A DNA stretch of 50,687 nucleotides from an uncultured Rubrobacteraceae bacterium (GCA_902806015.1 CADCUZ010000019.1:1-50687), one strand, 5' to 3'. Positions 14,713 to 24,002 are shown, counted from the first letter of the stretch. Numbers and translations are program-made. The notes: generated by a model not told the origin, from the sequence alone.

Positions 14713-15144
14713 CTAGGCCGGGTTCCGGTAGCGTTCGGCGCGCGCCCGGATCTCGGGTATCCTGCGGTCGGCGCGGCGTTGGGCGCCTTGGGGCATGTTC
14801 CCGGACGCGGCGAGTCGTAGGAAGGCCTCGCAGACGCGGAGGGCTTCGTCGTGGTTGCGGCGGCGCTCGTAGATGGAGGCGAGCCGTTCGTAGGGGTGGC
14901 TGCCGACGAACCCTTCGGCGACGCTCTTCTCGTAGAGGTCGATGGCGCGTTGGGGGTCACCGTTCTGCTCGGCCCGCTCGGCCTCCTCGTTGCGCTGCAT
15001 GGCGGCCTCGAAGTTCAAAAGGGGGTCTTTCTCGGTCCCGATCCTGTCGCGCTCCGTGGGGTCCAGGCCATAGAGCGGCGCGGTCTCCCTATCGGCGGAT
15101 GAGGCCTCCCCACCGAAGATGCTCCGCAGACGCCTGAAAATCAG
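14713..15144 (-). CDS. Small TPR-like protein, probably starting at CTG
   Basis: The conserved-looking frame extends well above its first ATG. It begins LIFRRLRSIFGGE, passes LYGLDPTERDRIGTEKDPLLNFE, and continues into a two-helix TPR unit (NGDPQRAIDLYEKSVAEGFVGSHPYERLASIYERRRNHDEAL). The only ribosome-binding site, AAAGGGGAG, lies immediately before ATT-CTG at 15147-15142, so translation most likely starts at the CTG (15144) or the ATT before it. An ATG at 15000 would drop 48 residues. There is no enzyme domain; the role is unknown. The protein is highly charged and about 143 residues long. Confidence 0.65.
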   Translation of the reverse strand: MIFRRLRSIFGGEASSADRETAPLYGLDPTERDRIGTEKDPLLNFEAAMQRNEEAERAEQNGDPQRAIDLYEKSVAEGFVGSHPYERLASIYERRRNHDEALRVCEAFLRLAASGNMPQGAQRRADRRIPEIRARAERYRNPA

Positions 15145-15244
15145 AATCTCCCCTTTCCCGCTCTCCCCGGCCAGTATAACCGGGCTTCGGGCGGCGCGGG
15201 CTGTGCTTTAATCCGGCTTCTGCGGCGTACGAAGGGGAGGCGCT

Positions 15245-17017
15245 TTGGCTTACGAGTTCGGCAGGTACCTCAAGATCCGGGGCGCGTGGGGCGCGAGCTG
15301 GTCGCCGGACGGCCGCAGGGTGGCTTTTCTGACCGACATCACAGGCGTTCCGCAGGTTTGGGAGGTCGCGGCGGGGGGCGGCTGGCCGGAGCAGCTCACC
15401 TTCCACGACGAACGCGTCTCCAGCGCGGAGTACTCCCCAACGGAGGACAGGCTCCTATTCGGCATGGACACCGGGGGCAACGAGCGCTCGCAGCTCTTTC
15501 TGCTCGGGGACGGCCAGGAGCGCGACCTCACCCGCGCCCCCGACGCCATCCACTACTCCGGCGGCTTCTCCCCGAACGGCGGGCGCGTAGCCTTCACCGC
15601 CACCCGCCGCAACGGCACGGACTTCGACGTCTTCGTCCAGGGGCCGGCCGAGAAAGAGCCCGAGACGGTTTGGGAGGTCCCCGGATACCACACCGTCTCC
15701 GGCTGGTCCCCCGACGGCTCCTCTCTCATCGTCTCGCGCCACCACTCGAACGTGGACAACGACCTCTACTGGCTGGACCTCCAGGGCGGCGAGGCTACCC
15801 TGCTCACGCCGCACGAGGGTGAGGCCCGCTTCCGTTCGGCCAGCGTCGCACCCGAGGGTGATTACCTGTACCTCGCGACGGACCGGGACGGGGACTTTGT
15901 CAGGCTCGCGCGGATGGACCTGTCCACGCTGGAGCTGGAGTACCTCACCGGCGACGACCACGACGTCGAGGAGGTCGAGCTCTCCCGGGACGGCCGCCTC
16001 CTCGCCGTGACCCGCAACGTTTGGGGCTACTCGGGCCTCCTGCTCTTCAACGTCCGCGGCGGACGGATGCCCGACCCGGACGTCAAGCGCGGCGTCGTCG
16101 GCGGCCTCGCCTTCTCACAGGACTCGAAGAGGCTCGCCTTCACGCTCGTCGGTCCCACGCGCAACCCGGACGTGTGGGTCCTGGATCTCCCCGACGGGGA
16201 GGCGAAGCGCCTGACCCGCTCCTCCACGGCGGGGATACCCGCAAAGGTCTTCCGCCGGCCGGAGCTCGTGCGCTACCCGACCTTCGACGGCCGGGAGATA
16301 CCCGCCGTCTTCTACGAGCCGGAGGCGGAGAACGCGCCCGTCATCGTTAACATCCACGGCGGCCCGGAGAGCCAGTCGCGGCCCGCGTTCGCCCCGGTGA
16401 CGCAGTACCTCTTGGGGCGCGGCCACGCGGTCTTCTCGCCGAACGTGCGCGGCTCGACGGGCTACGGCAAGGCCTTCACGCACCTCGACGACGTGGGGCT
16501 CAGGATGGATTCCGTCGAGGACCTCGCCCACGCCGCGTACTGGCTGCGGGAGAGGGGGCACGAGAAGATAGCCGTCATGGGCGGCTCTTACGGGGGGTTC
16601 ATGGTGCTCGCCGCGCTCACGAAGTACCCGGACCTGTGGAGCGCCGGGGTGGACATCGTCGGCATAGCCAACCTCGTCAGCTTCCTGGAGAACACCGGCT
16701 CCTACCGCCGGGCCCTGCGCGAGCCCGAGTACGGCTCCCTAGAAAACGACCGCGAGTTTCTCGAGTCTATTAGTCCCATCCACAAGGCGGACCGCATAAC
16801 TGCCCCTCTCATGGTCGTCCACGGCAAGAACGATCCTAGGGTGCCGGTCGGCGAGGCGGAGCAGATCGTGGATAAAGTCCGCGAGGGCGGCGGCAGGGTC
16901 GAGTACCTGCTCTACGAGGACGAGGGCCACGGCCTCGTCAAGCTCAAGAACCGACTGGACGCCTACCCCCAGATCGCCGCCTTCCTCGACGAGCATCTGG
17001 CGGGCCGGCACCGCTAA
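15245..17017 (+). CDS. S9-family peptidase (acylaminoacyl/prolyl oligopeptidase type)
   Basis: A 590-residue cytoplasmic serine peptidase. Residues 1-330 form a beta-propeller of repeating WSPDGRRVAF-like blades. Residues 345-590 form an alpha/beta hydrolase with the catalytic triad S448 (GGSYGGFM), D530 (HGKNDPRVP) and H562 (DEGHGLVK). The NIHGGPESQ oxyanion motif precedes the nucleophile. It should cleave short peptides or N-acylated peptides that enter the propeller. The TTG start at 15245 is supported by AGGGGAG at a suitable spacing. It is monocistronic and divergent from the small TPR-like gene. Confidence 0.92.
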   Translation: MAYEFGRYLKIRGAWGASWSPDGRRVAFLTDITGVPQVWEVAAGGGWPEQLTFHDERVSSAEYSPTEDRLLFGMDTGGNERSQLFLLGDGQERDLTRAPDAIHYSGGFSPNGGRVAFTATRRNGTDFDVFVQGPAEKEPETVWEVPGYHTVSGWSPDGSSLIVSRHHSNVDNDLYWLDLQGGEATLLTPHEGEARFRSASVAPEGDYLYLATDRDGDFVRLARMDLSTLELEYLTGDDHDVEEVELSRDGRLLAVTRNVWGYSGLLLFNVRGGRMPDPDVKRGVVGGLAFSQDSKRLAFTLVGPTRNPDVWVLDLPDGEAKRLTRSSTAGIPAKVFRRPELVRYPTFDGREIPAVFYEPEAENAPVIVNIHGGPESQSRPAFAPVTQYLLGRGHAVFSPNVRGSTGYGKAFTHLDDVGLRMDSVEDLAHAAYWLRERGHEKIAVMGGSYGGFMVLAALTKYPDLWSAGVDIVGIANLVSFLENTGSYRRALREPEYGSLENDREFLESISPIHKADRITAPLMVVHGKNDPRVPVGEAEQIVDKVREGGGRVEYLLYEDEGHGLVKLKNRLDAYPQIAAFLDEHLAGRHR

Positions 17018-17123
17018 CCCCCACGCGTACGGTGCCACAGGCCCTCTGGCAGGCGTCCTTGTCGACACACCGCGCTTGGCGCCTTGCGGCGCGCTCGGGC
17101 CTGCAGCCTCCGCTTTCAGAGGC

Positions 17124-18296
17124 TCAGCGGTCGGCCCCCGGGGATGCGCGTGTTTCCGTCAGACCGAGCTGCCCTAGCAACGCTTCCGTGTCGGCTTCGC
17201 CAGAGTGTTCGATCAGTTTGCCTTCCGAGAAGCGGTCCACGAACTCGGCGGCGAAGGTCGCGCGCCGTCCTGTGGGCGGGTACCAGAGGACGCCCCCCTC
17301 GTCGGTCCCTGAGAGCACGAGGCGCGTCCTGACAAGGTCGTCTTCAGCCTCCTGACCCTTTATGGAGATCGTGAGATCCGGGTAACTCTTCCACAGGGCC
17401 GAGAAGACCCGCTCCATGGCGAGCGTGCCTCGCGAGCCGCGCCGAAGGTCGCGGAAATCTTCGCGGACCAGACCGTCAAGCACGTGGAGTTCGCCCCGCC
17501 CAAGCCCTCTCTCGTAGAGGCGTCGGGCCGCCTTTAGGTTCTCCTTCTCCCGGACACGGAACGCCTCGCCGAGGGCCTGCGCGTTGGCCCGGCGCGCCAG
17601 CATAACGCCGAGCAGGATCCAGAGCGGCGCCTCGAGCAGGCTCACGCCGGCCGAGTACCAGCCCACGAGGTAGAAAAAGACCTCCGAGGACACCCCAGCG
17701 TAGGCGTCAGGGCCGGGAGAAAACAGCCAGAACCGTATCGCCCCGAAGGGGAGGGCAAGAATGAGCAGGCAAGACAGCAAGATCCCGAATCCCCTCTCGC
17801 GGCCCGCAAGGGCAAGCATGGCGAACGGCAGGAGCGCGGCGGGAGGGAGGAAGTAGACGGCGTGGGACGCCGCGGCTTCGAAGGCCGGGAAGGGAAAATG
17901 CGCGTACTCCTGCCACCTCTGCCCCGTGCTCCAGTACACGGAGGACGCGATGCCGACGGCCTCGGCCAACAGGAGCGCCGCGAGCGGCACCATCCCCCAC
18001 ACGGCGACGCGGCGGCCCATCCCGCCGAGCACGTTCCAGAGCAGATACGCGACGCCAAGCGCCGACGACATGACGAGCGCCTCCCCCGCAAACCCCGGCA
18101 CCCGCGCGAGCAGCTGACCCAGCGGATCGAGGTAGAAGGCGTCCCTCAAGGTGGCCTGCCGGAGCGTACCGAAAAGACCAATCCATGCGCCCAGAAAGGC
18201 CGCGACCGCCGCCCAGAAAAGCGGCCCGCGCAGGAGCCTTGCCCGCGGGCCTTCGGTAACGGGGCTTCCGGCTCTTGCCATCTCCTTGGCTTCCAT
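17124..18296 (-). CDS. Multi-pass membrane protein fused to a SnoaL-like domain
   Basis: A 390-residue protein in two parts. Residues 25-250 hold about seven hydrophobic helices (first at about 27-45, last at 228-247) with no recognised transporter motif. Residues about 255-375 resemble a SnoaL/NTF2-like alpha+beta cone: ENLKAARRLYERGLGRGELHVLDGLVREDF at the start, an ISIKGQEAEDDLVRTRLVLSGT sheet, and TFAAEFVDRFSEGKLIEH. Soluble SnoaL-like domains bind small hydrophobic ligands or act as ester cyclases; fusion to a membrane block is uncommon. The start is the ATG at 18296. It is divergent from trpB2 across a 187-base region that contains a long palindrome. Function unknown. Confidence 0.75.
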   Translation of the reverse strand: MEAKEMARAGSPVTEGPRARLLRGPLFWAAVAAFLGAWIGLFGTLRQATLRDAFYLDPLGQLLARVPGFAGEALVMSSALGVAYLLWNVLGGMGRRVAVWGMVPLAALLLAEAVGIASSVYWSTGQRWQEYAHFPFPAFEAAASHAVYFLPPAALLPFAMLALAGRERGFGILLSCLLILALPFGAIRFWLFSPGPDAYAGVSSEVFFYLVGWYSAGVSLLEAPLWILLGVMLARRANAQALGEAFRVREKENLKAARRLYERGLGRGELHVLDGLVREDFRDLRRGSRGTLAMERVFSALWKSYPDLTISIKGQEAEDDLVRTRLVLSGTDEGGVLWYPPTGRRATFAAEFVDRFSEGKLIEHSGEADTEALLGQLGLTETRASPGADR

Positions 18297-18317
18297 GCCG
18301 GCAGTCTACCGGAGCCT

Positions 18318-18359
18318 CGGGCACCGATCCCGCGCGCTGGCGCGCGGGATCGGTGCCCG
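18318..18359. repeat. 42-base near-perfect palindrome between divergent genes
   Basis: Two 20-base arms (18318-18337 and 18340-18359) are exact reverse complements around a TG centre; the core is CACCGATCCCGCGCG. It lies between two divergently transcribed starts (the membrane/SnoaL gene at 18296 and trpB2 at 18484), so it is not a 3' terminator of either. It could be an operator, an attenuating hairpin in the 5' leader of the minus-strand transcript, or a dispersed palindromic repeat. Confidence 0.85.
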
Positions 18360-18483
18360 CCGTTCGCCACGGCTCCCTGCGGGCGCGGATCGGGGCGACA
18401 CGCAACGGCGGTCGAACGGACCCTACGAAAAAATGTAAGCTGGGAGCCCGAAACCCTGACAGGCTAAAAGACCGGAGGCTCTC

Positions 18484-19836
18484 ATGCAACGCACCAAGTT
18501 CATCCTCGACGAGAAGCGCATCCCCGAGTCTTGGTACAATCTCGTGCCGGATCTGCCGTTTTGGTTGGAGCCGCCACTAAACCCGGCGACCAGGGAGCCG
18601 GTAGGCCCCGAGGCGTTCGCGCCTATCTTCCCGGAGGAGATCATACGCCAGGAGGTAACGGCCGACCCCTTCGTCCCGATCCCCGAGGAGGTAAGGGAGA
18701 TCTACGCCCTCTGGCGCCCGACGCCGCTGTTCAGGGCGCGCCGCCTCGAGAAGCTTCTCGACACCCCGGCCCACATCTACTACAAGTACGAGGGCGTGAG
18801 CCCTTCAGGGAGCCACAAGCCGAACACCGCCGTCCCCCAGGCCTTCTACAACAAGCAAGAGGGCGTCCGCCGCCTGACCACCGAAACCGGCGCCGGGCAG
18901 TGGGGCTCCTCGCTGGCCTTCGCATGCGGGGCGATGGGCCTGGAGTGCACCGTCTACATGGTCCGCGTCTCCTACGGCCAGAAGCCCTACAGGCGCATCA
19001 TGATGGAGACCTACGGCGCCGAGGTCCACCCGAGCCCCACCGACCTTACCCAGGCCGGCCGTGACATCCTTACAGAGAACCCGGACTCCCCCGGCTCCCT
19101 CGGCATCGCCATAAGCGAGGCCGTCGAGGACGCCGCGAAGAACGGCGACACCAAGTACTCGCTGGGCAGCGTGCTCAACCACGTGCTGCTGCACCAGACC
19201 GTAATCGGACAGGAGGCCCTGGAGCAGATGGAGCTCGCCGGCGAGTACCCGGACGTGGTCGTCGGCTGCGTCGGCGGCGGCTCGAACTTCGGCGGCATAG
19301 CCTTCCCGTTTATCCGGGAGAACCTCAAGGACAACAAGAACACCCGCATCATCGGCGTCGAGCCCGCCTCGTGCCCGACGCTAACCAAAGGCCGCTACGT
19401 CTACGACTTCGGCGACACCGCAGGTACCACCCCGATGATGAAAATGTATACCCTCGGGCATTCGTTCGTGCCGAGCGGCATCCACGCCGGCGGGCTGCGC
19501 TACCACGGCGACTCACCCATCGTCTCGGCGCTCGTGCACGAGGGGCTCGTCGAGGCGCGGGCTTACGCCCAGAACCCGACTTTCGAGGCCGGGGTGACGT
19601 TCGCCCGGGCCGAGGGCATCGTGCCCGCGCCGGAGGTGACGCACGCGATCAAGGCGACCATAGATCTCGCCCTCGAAGCCAAAAAAGCCGGGGAGCAAAA
19701 GACGATCCTCTTCAACCTCTGCGGCCACGGCCATTTCGACTTCTCCGCCTACGAGCAGTACCTAGCGGGCAACCTCGTCAACCTGGAGCACTCGGACGAG
19801 GAGATCGACGAGGCCGTGGCCGCTATACCGGGCTAG
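18484..19836 (+). CDS. trpB2: TrpB2-type tryptophan synthase beta-like PLP enzyme
   Basis: A 450-residue PLP enzyme of the TrpB2 subgroup, recognisable by its long N-terminal extension ([18 protein letters not shown]) and internal insertions relative to the ~400-residue TrpB1. K112 in GSHKPNTA is the PLP Schiff-base lysine, E134 in ETGAGQWG the catalytic acid, and GGGSNFGG (264-271) the phosphate cup. It makes L-tryptophan from indole and serine, or acts as an indole-scavenging synthase, generally without a stable TrpA complex. The ATG at 18484 is preceded by CCGGAGG. No trpA or other trp gene lies nearby, which agrees with the usual isolated placing of trpB2. Confidence 0.92.
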   Translation: MQRTKFILDEKRIPESWYNLVPDLPFWLEPPLNPATREPVGPEAFAPIFPEEIIRQEVTADPFVPIPEEVREIYALWRPTPLFRARRLEKLLDTPAHIYYKYEGVSPSGSHKPNTAVPQAFYNKQEGVRRLTTETGAGQWGSSLAFACGAMGLECTVYMVRVSYGQKPYRRIMMETYGAEVHPSPTDLTQAGRDILTENPDSPGSLGIAISEAVEDAAKNGDTKYSLGSVLNHVLLHQTVIGQEALEQMELAGEYPDVVVGCVGGGSNFGGIAFPFIRENLKDNKNTRIIGVEPASCPTLTKGRYVYDFGDTAGTTPMMKMYTLGHSFVPSGIHAGGLRYHGDSPIVSALVHEGLVEARAYAQNPTFEAGVTFARAEGIVPAPEVTHAIKATIDLALEAKKAGEQKTILFNLCGHGHFDFSAYEQYLAGNLVNLEHSDEEIDEAVAAIPG

Positions 19837-19856
19837 AGGCTTCAGGCTTTGGTTGT

Positions 19857-19882
19857 CGGGTTGCGCCCGCGGGCGCAACCCG
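19857..19882 (+). terminator. 12-bp hairpin after trpB2
   Basis: Arms at 19857-19868 and 19871-19882 (CGGGTTGCGCCC and its complement) with a 2-base centre, 20 bases past the trpB2 stop. No U-run follows. The rest of the space up to the next gene at 20113 shows no convincing coding sequence. Confidence 0.6.
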
Positions 19883-20112
19883 CGTCCCCGGGTGGCTTCG
19901 GACTCCAACGTGACGAGGGTGCGCCACCGGGTGTCCCTCGAAGACGGCGGGAGCCACGCGGCGGGGCGGCCTTCGCCGATCCCGTCCTGAGCTGTGTGGC
20001 CGCCGATGCCAACCTGAGCTGCCAGAGCTTCGAGGACTTCGTGCGCCTATCGAGCTGCGAGAACGTGACGGTCCGCTGGTAATGCTCGGGAAAGCGCTAA
20101 GCCTTTACCGAA

Positions 20113-20907
20113 CTATCCCTTCGGGTTGCCGACGCCCAGGGTGCAGCGGTTGCCGGAGAGGGGTGCTAACTCGGAGCGGCGGAAGCCGTCTATAAACTCC
20201 CTGAGGCGCGGGTCATACGCGCCCTTCAGTTTCATCTGGACCCTCCAGGAGGTGGCGACGACGGGCGCGTCCTGGCCGGGGTAGGGGCTTACTATGACGT
20301 ACCCCTCGTCGGCGTAGGAGCGCAGCCCTTCGGCCTGGGCGGCGGGGAGGCGGGGTTGGTGGGTGATCCAGACAGCCCCGTGGTCCATGCTGTGGACGGC
20401 GTGCCTATCTTTTATGGGCTTCTCGTACGCGCCGCAGTTCTGCCACAGGGGGTCGTGGTCGCCGTTGGTCGGCGGTCGGCGGCCGTACTCTATGGGGCCC
20501 TCGACGGTCTTGTTGGTTGTAGCCGGGTAGACCTTTATCCCTTGGGGCGGGTCTTCGGGCAAAGGCCGGGCGGGGTCGGGTTGCTTGCCGTCGGCTGGGA
20601 GCATGTTCTGGATCTCTTTCGGGCTCACCTCGGCCTCGGCCAGCTCGGCGGCCTCGCCAGAGGCGGCCTCTGCGGCGGTCGTCTCCCCGGACGGGGCGGT
20701 CGTCTCCCGCGGCTTGCCCTCCGAAGCCGGCGTCCCCTTCGCGGCACCCTGTGGCGGTTTCCTGCCCGACCCCCCCTGCCCGCCATCCGACGGCTCCCCG
20801 CCGCAGGCCACGGGGAGGAAAGCGAAGACGCACACCAAGGCCAGGACGCGAAGCCCCCGCAGACCGTCGCCGCGCTTCCCTTCCGAACCTTCGATGCTCA
20901 AGTCCAC
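20113..20907 (-). CDS. DUF3105-domain lipoprotein
   Basis: A 264-residue exported protein. A basic N-terminus is followed by a hydrophobic segment (LRVLALVCVFAFLPVA) and a lipobox-type Cys at about residue 35 (PVAC-GGE), so it is probably a membrane-anchored lipoprotein. Residues 36-110 are a low-complexity Gly/Ala/Glu/Pro/Thr linker. Residues 125-262 match DUF3105: the YPATTNKTVEGPIEYGRRPP and NGDHDPLWQNCGAY motifs, HSMDHGAVWITHQP, and PYPGQDAPVVATSW. The function of DUF3105 is unknown; its conserved histidines suggest metal binding. The start is a GTG with GGAAGG two bases upstream. Confidence 0.85.
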   Translation of the reverse strand: MDLSIEGSEGKRGDGLRGLRVLALVCVFAFLPVACGGEPSDGGQGGSGRKPPQGAAKGTPASEGKPRETTAPSGETTAAEAASGEAAELAEAEVSPKEIQNMLPADGKQPDPARPLPEDPPQGIKVYPATTNKTVEGPIEYGRRPPTNGDHDPLWQNCGAYEKPIKDRHAVHSMDHGAVWITHQPRLPAAQAEGLRSYADEGYVIVSPYPGQDAPVVATSWRVQMKLKGAYDPRLREFIDGFRRSELAPLSGNRCTLGVGNPKG

Positions 20908-20993
20908 AACCTTCCGTCAAGTCTTCGCAAAGCCTCCTACGGACGAGAACTTACTACGGATCTACCCGAGGGCGCTGTAAGCGCGCCCGTGCT

Positions 20994-21884
20994 CTAGTCC
21001 CCCGGCCGGGCCCCGACCCTTCCGACGGCCCGCGCCGCGAACCAGGCCCCCCGCCGCAGCGCCTCCGCCGGCGATCCTTCGGCGAGCCACGCTGCGAGAA
21101 AGCCCGCGCAGAAGGCGTCCCCGGCGCCCGTGGTGTCCTCCACCCGGGTCGGCGCCGCCGGCACCCAGAGCGGGTCCCCCTTTCCGTCCGCGTAGACGGC
21201 GCCTTCCGGACCGAGCTTGAGCGCGATGGCGGGGTAGTGAGGCAGCAGCTTCGCCATGATGAGATCCGGGTCCCGCTCGCCGGTCAGGGTCTCCCCTTCC
21301 GCCAAGTTCGGGAAGAGGAGGTCCGCGCCGCGGGTCCACTCAAGGAAACGCTCCGGCCCGACGGACTCCAAAAGCGGGACGGAGGACGGGTCCACGGAGA
21401 CGGTCATACCGGCATCGCGGGCCAGGCGCAGGGCCTTTGTCGCGGCCTCCCGGCGGCTGCCGCCGGAGAGGGTGTAGCCGGAGAGATGGAGATGCCCGCC
21501 GGTGAAGAGGGCATCCGGGAGGTCGTCCGGGTTCAGGGCCTCGCTCGCGCCCCTGTCCGTGATCATGGTCCGCTCCCCGGCCCCGTCCACGAGCACGAAG
21601 ACCTTGCCAGTTCCGAGGGAGGCGTCGCGGGCGAGGCGCGACGCCACGCCCGCCCGTCCCATCTCCCCCTCCAGGAACCCGCCGAAGACGTCGTCGCCGA
21701 CCCGGCCGATGAAGACGGTCTCGACGCCCGAGGAGGCGAGCCAGGCGGCGGCGTTAGCGCCCGAGCCGCCCGCGGCGACCCGGATGGGGACGAAGGTGTC
21801 CGTCCCGAGGACGATCATCCCGTCGGCCTTCGCGAGCAGGTCATAGAGCAGGTCCCCCACCACGACGACCCGGGGACCCGCCAA
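20994..21884 (-). CDS. psuK: PfkB-family kinase, probable pseudouridine kinase
   Basis: A 296-residue ribokinase-fold (PfkB) sugar kinase. The N-terminal GGSGANAAAWLA motif (40-51) binds the sugar, and DTTGAGDAFCAGF (250-262) carries the anion hole and catalytic base D256. It starts at a TTG at 21884, only 3 bases after the psuG stop, and psuG is the pseudouridine-5'-phosphate glycosidase. The pair therefore very likely phosphorylates pseudouridine and then splits the phosphate to uracil and ribose 5-phosphate. Sequence alone would allow other nucleosides or sugars; the assignment rests on the operon. Confidence 0.8.
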   Translation of the reverse strand: MAGPRVVVVGDLLYDLLAKADGMIVLGTDTFVPIRVAAGGSGANAAAWLASSGVETVFIGRVGDDVFGGFLEGEMGRAGVASRLARDASLGTGKVFVLVDGAGERTMITDRGASEALNPDDLPDALFTGGHLHLSGYTLSGGSRREAATKALRLARDAGMTVSVDPSSVPLLESVGPERFLEWTRGADLLFPNLAEGETLTGERDPDLIMAKLLPHYPAIALKLGPEGAVYADGKGDPLWVPAAPTRVEDTTGAGDAFCAGFLAAWLAEGSPAEALRRGAWFAARAVGRVGARPGD

Positions 21885-21887
21885 GGC

Positions 21888-22796
21888 TCAGGGGGTCCTG
21901 GCGAGCGCGACCGCGATCTTGGCGGCGAGCCTGGCGTTGCCCTGTATGATCTTCTTGTTCACCCGCAAACTCTCCCCACTCGTCTCCCGCGCGAACCGGT
22001 CCAGCAAAAACGGCGTGACGTCCCCGCCCCGCACGCCCCGTCGCCCCAGCTCTTCGAGGCCGGCCCGGAGGGCACGGTCGTGGAGGCGCGGGTCGAGCTG
22101 TTCCTCCTCGGGCAGAGGGTTGGCGACGACGAGTCCCGGGCGGCCGGGGAGGTCAGCCGTCGCCAGGATCAGGCGCGCGGCCTCGTCCTCGTCCCCCACC
22201 GACCAGCCGAGCGGGCTGCCCGAGTCGGCCAGGTAAAAGCCGGGGAATCGCCGGGTGCGGAACCCGACGATGGGCACGCCGAGGGTCTCCAGGTACTCCA
22301 GCGTGGCCGGCACGTCGAGGATCGACTTCACGCCGGAGCAGACCACGGCCACCGGCGTCCGGGCGAGGGCGGCGAGGTCGGCCGAGACGTCCCAGCTCTC
22401 CCGCGCCCCCCGGTGCACGCCCCCGAGGCCCCCGGTCGCGAAGAGCCGGATGCCGGCGAGCGCCGCCAGGTGCGCCGTGGAGGCGACCGTCGTGGCCCCG
22501 TGGAGGCCCTTCGCCGCCGCCACGGGGAGATCCCGCGTCGAGAGCTTCTCGACCCCGGGGGCCGTTGCCATGAGCTCCAGCTCGGCCTCGTCCAGCCCGA
22601 CCTTCGGCGTGCCGCCCACAACGCCGACCGTGGCGGGCACGGCGCCCTCCTCGCGGACGAGGCGTTCGGACTCGCGGGCCACTTCCAGGTTGTCCGGGCG
22701 GGGGAGGCCGTGCGAGATCAGGGTGGACTCGAGCGCCACGACCGGCGCGCCACGCCCCAGCGCCTCCGCGACCTCAGCCCGGACCACGAAGCTCAA
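21888..22796 (-). CDS. psuG: Pseudouridine-5'-phosphate glycosidase
   Basis: A 302-residue member of the PsuG/IndA family, full length. It carries [19 protein letters not shown] (E23 a likely metal or acid residue), the [17 protein letters not shown] segment, [13 protein letters not shown], and [20 protein letters not shown], where K157 is the expected Schiff-base lysine. It cleaves the C-C glycosidic bond of pseudouridine 5'-phosphate in RNA breakdown. The TTG start overlaps the stop of the upstream SRAP gene (TTGA), indicating translational coupling in a three-gene operon SRAP-psuG-psuK. Confidence 0.92.
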   Translation of the reverse strand: MSFVVRAEVAEALGRGAPVVALESTLISHGLPRPDNLEVARESERLVREEGAVPATVGVVGGTPKVGLDEAELELMATAPGVEKLSTRDLPVAAAKGLHGATTVASTAHLAALAGIRLFATGGLGGVHRGARESWDVSADLAALARTPVAVVCSGVKSILDVPATLEYLETLGVPIVGFRTRRFPGFYLADSGSPLGWSVGDEDEAARLILATADLPGRPGLVVANPLPEEEQLDPRLHDRALRAGLEELGRRGVRGGDVTPFLLDRFARETSGESLRVNKKIIQGNARLAAKIAVALARTP

Positions 22797-23446
22797 GCCG
22801 CGGGCTGGACGCAGCGCTCGTCGTTGTGGCGGGGGCTGTTCACGAAGCGGCCCACGGGGAACGTCTCCAGGTCGTCGCCGGGGTAAGGGCGTAGCAAGGA
22901 GACGAGCTCCTCCCTCTCGGCCTCCGAGTCGAGCCAGGCGTCGCGCTCTTCGGCGGGCAGGATCATGATCCTCTCGTGCACCTCCCCGACGAGCGCGTTG
23001 ACGGAGGTCGTGAGGATGGCGCAGGAGCGGACCTCACCGTCGTTCCAGTTCTCCCAAAGCCCGGCGAAGGCGAAGGGACGGCCGTCGTTCATGCGGATGT
23101 AGAAGGGCTGCTTGCCCCCGTCCTCACGCCTCCACTCGTAGAAGCCGTCCGCCGGTATCAGGCACCGGCGACGGCGGAAGGCGCCGCGGAAAGAGGGTTT
23201 CTCCGGGGCGGTCTCGCTTCGGGCGTTTATCATGCGTCCGCCGATCCCCGGGTCGTCCGCCCACGAAGGGACGAGCCCCCACCTGAGCATCTCGAGACGC
23301 CGGCCGCCGCTCTCGGCCACGATCGCCGCAACCTCTTGCGTCGGCGCGACGTTGAAGTTCGGCGAGACCTCCGTGCGGACCTCGTCTAGCCCGAACTCCA
23401 CGGCCAGTCTGTCCACGGGGACCGTCAGCGTGTACCTGCCGCACAT
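22793..23446 (-). CDS. SRAP-domain (YedK/HMCES) DNA-protein crosslink protein
   Basis: A 217-residue SRAP-family protein. After removal of Met1, C2 of MCGRYTL becomes the N-terminal nucleophile that forms a thiazolidine crosslink with abasic sites in single-stranded DNA. Other active-site residues are visible: N74 in INARSE, E104 in GFYEWRR and H157 in GEVHERIM. The family start must be exactly this ATG (23446), not the in-frame codon three residues upstream, and it has GGGGTGAGG just before it. It shields abasic sites during replication. It overlaps psuG by 4 bases, an unexpected pairing of DNA repair with nucleoside salvage. Confidence 0.92.
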   Translation of the reverse strand: MCGRYTLTVPVDRLAVEFGLDEVRTEVSPNFNVAPTQEVAAIVAESGGRRLEMLRWGLVPSWADDPGIGGRMINARSETAPEKPSFRGAFRRRRCLIPADGFYEWRREDGGKQPFYIRMNDGRPFAFAGLWENWNDGEVRSCAILTTSVNALVGEVHERIMILPAEERDAWLDSEAEREELVSLLRPYPGDDLETFPVGRFVNSPRHNDERCVQPAA

Positions 23447-23690
23447 AGACCTCACCCCTTTGGAGCCTTCGACTTCGGCCGAAACCGAGGGCCGGCCGAG
23501 AGCCGATACCTTCTAACCCTCTTATTTTACCGGGCTTCGCGCCCTATCCCATCGGCCTGTTCCAAGCGCCGCCAGGCAAATGCCCCGTGCTCCGTCCGCG
23601 CGGCTGCTGACGTTTCTGCCGGGCGGTGGCGCGACCTTGCCCGTCGCCCGGGTAGGGAATCTTCTCTAGTCGCGTCGGCTAGGAGGACGA

Positions 23691-23996
23691 TCAAACGTAG
23701 CAGTGGGTCGCGCCCTCTCCCGTGGTCTCCATACTCCTCACCACGTAGGCGCTCAGTTCGTCGGGGTCCGCGATGCGAAAAGTTTTGCTCCGAAGGTCCT
23801 CTGGCGGCACGGTCTCGCCGCCCTTCATCATCACCGTCAGGTCGAGGCCCTCGACTCCCCTTGGGTCAGGTGATCCCGCCCGTAACGCCCCCCAGAAGCC
23901 CGCCGCCGCTGCTCGCCGTCCGCTCTCCTCCCGAGTCTTCGGCCTTTGGTCGGGGGCCCTACTTTCCCCGGTGAGGGCCGCGATCAGGCCTCCCAC
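23691..23996 (-). CDS. Hypothetical protein, 101 residues
   Basis: A GTG at 23996 with GAGGGACG upstream starts a frame 6 bases after the stop of the P-loop kinase gene, so it looks like a second cistron. The product is 101 residues; its second half (GLDLTVMMKGGETVPPEDLRSKTFRIADPDELSAYVVRSMET) has ordinary protein character, while the first half is Arg/Ala rich. No family was recognised. The start and even its reality are less certain than for its neighbours. Confidence 0.5.
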   Translation of the reverse strand: MGGLIAALTGESRAPDQRPKTREESGRRAAAAGFWGALRAGSPDPRGVEGLDLTVMMKGGETVPPEDLRSKTFRIADPDELSAYVVRSMETTGEGATHCYV

Positions 23997-24002
23997 CGTC
24001 CC

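Noticed and set aside
19883..20082. Plus-strand short frame ending ADANLSCQSFEDFVRLSSCENVTVRW
   Set aside because: No ribosome site, no homologue known to me, and it begins inside the trpB2 terminator hairpin.
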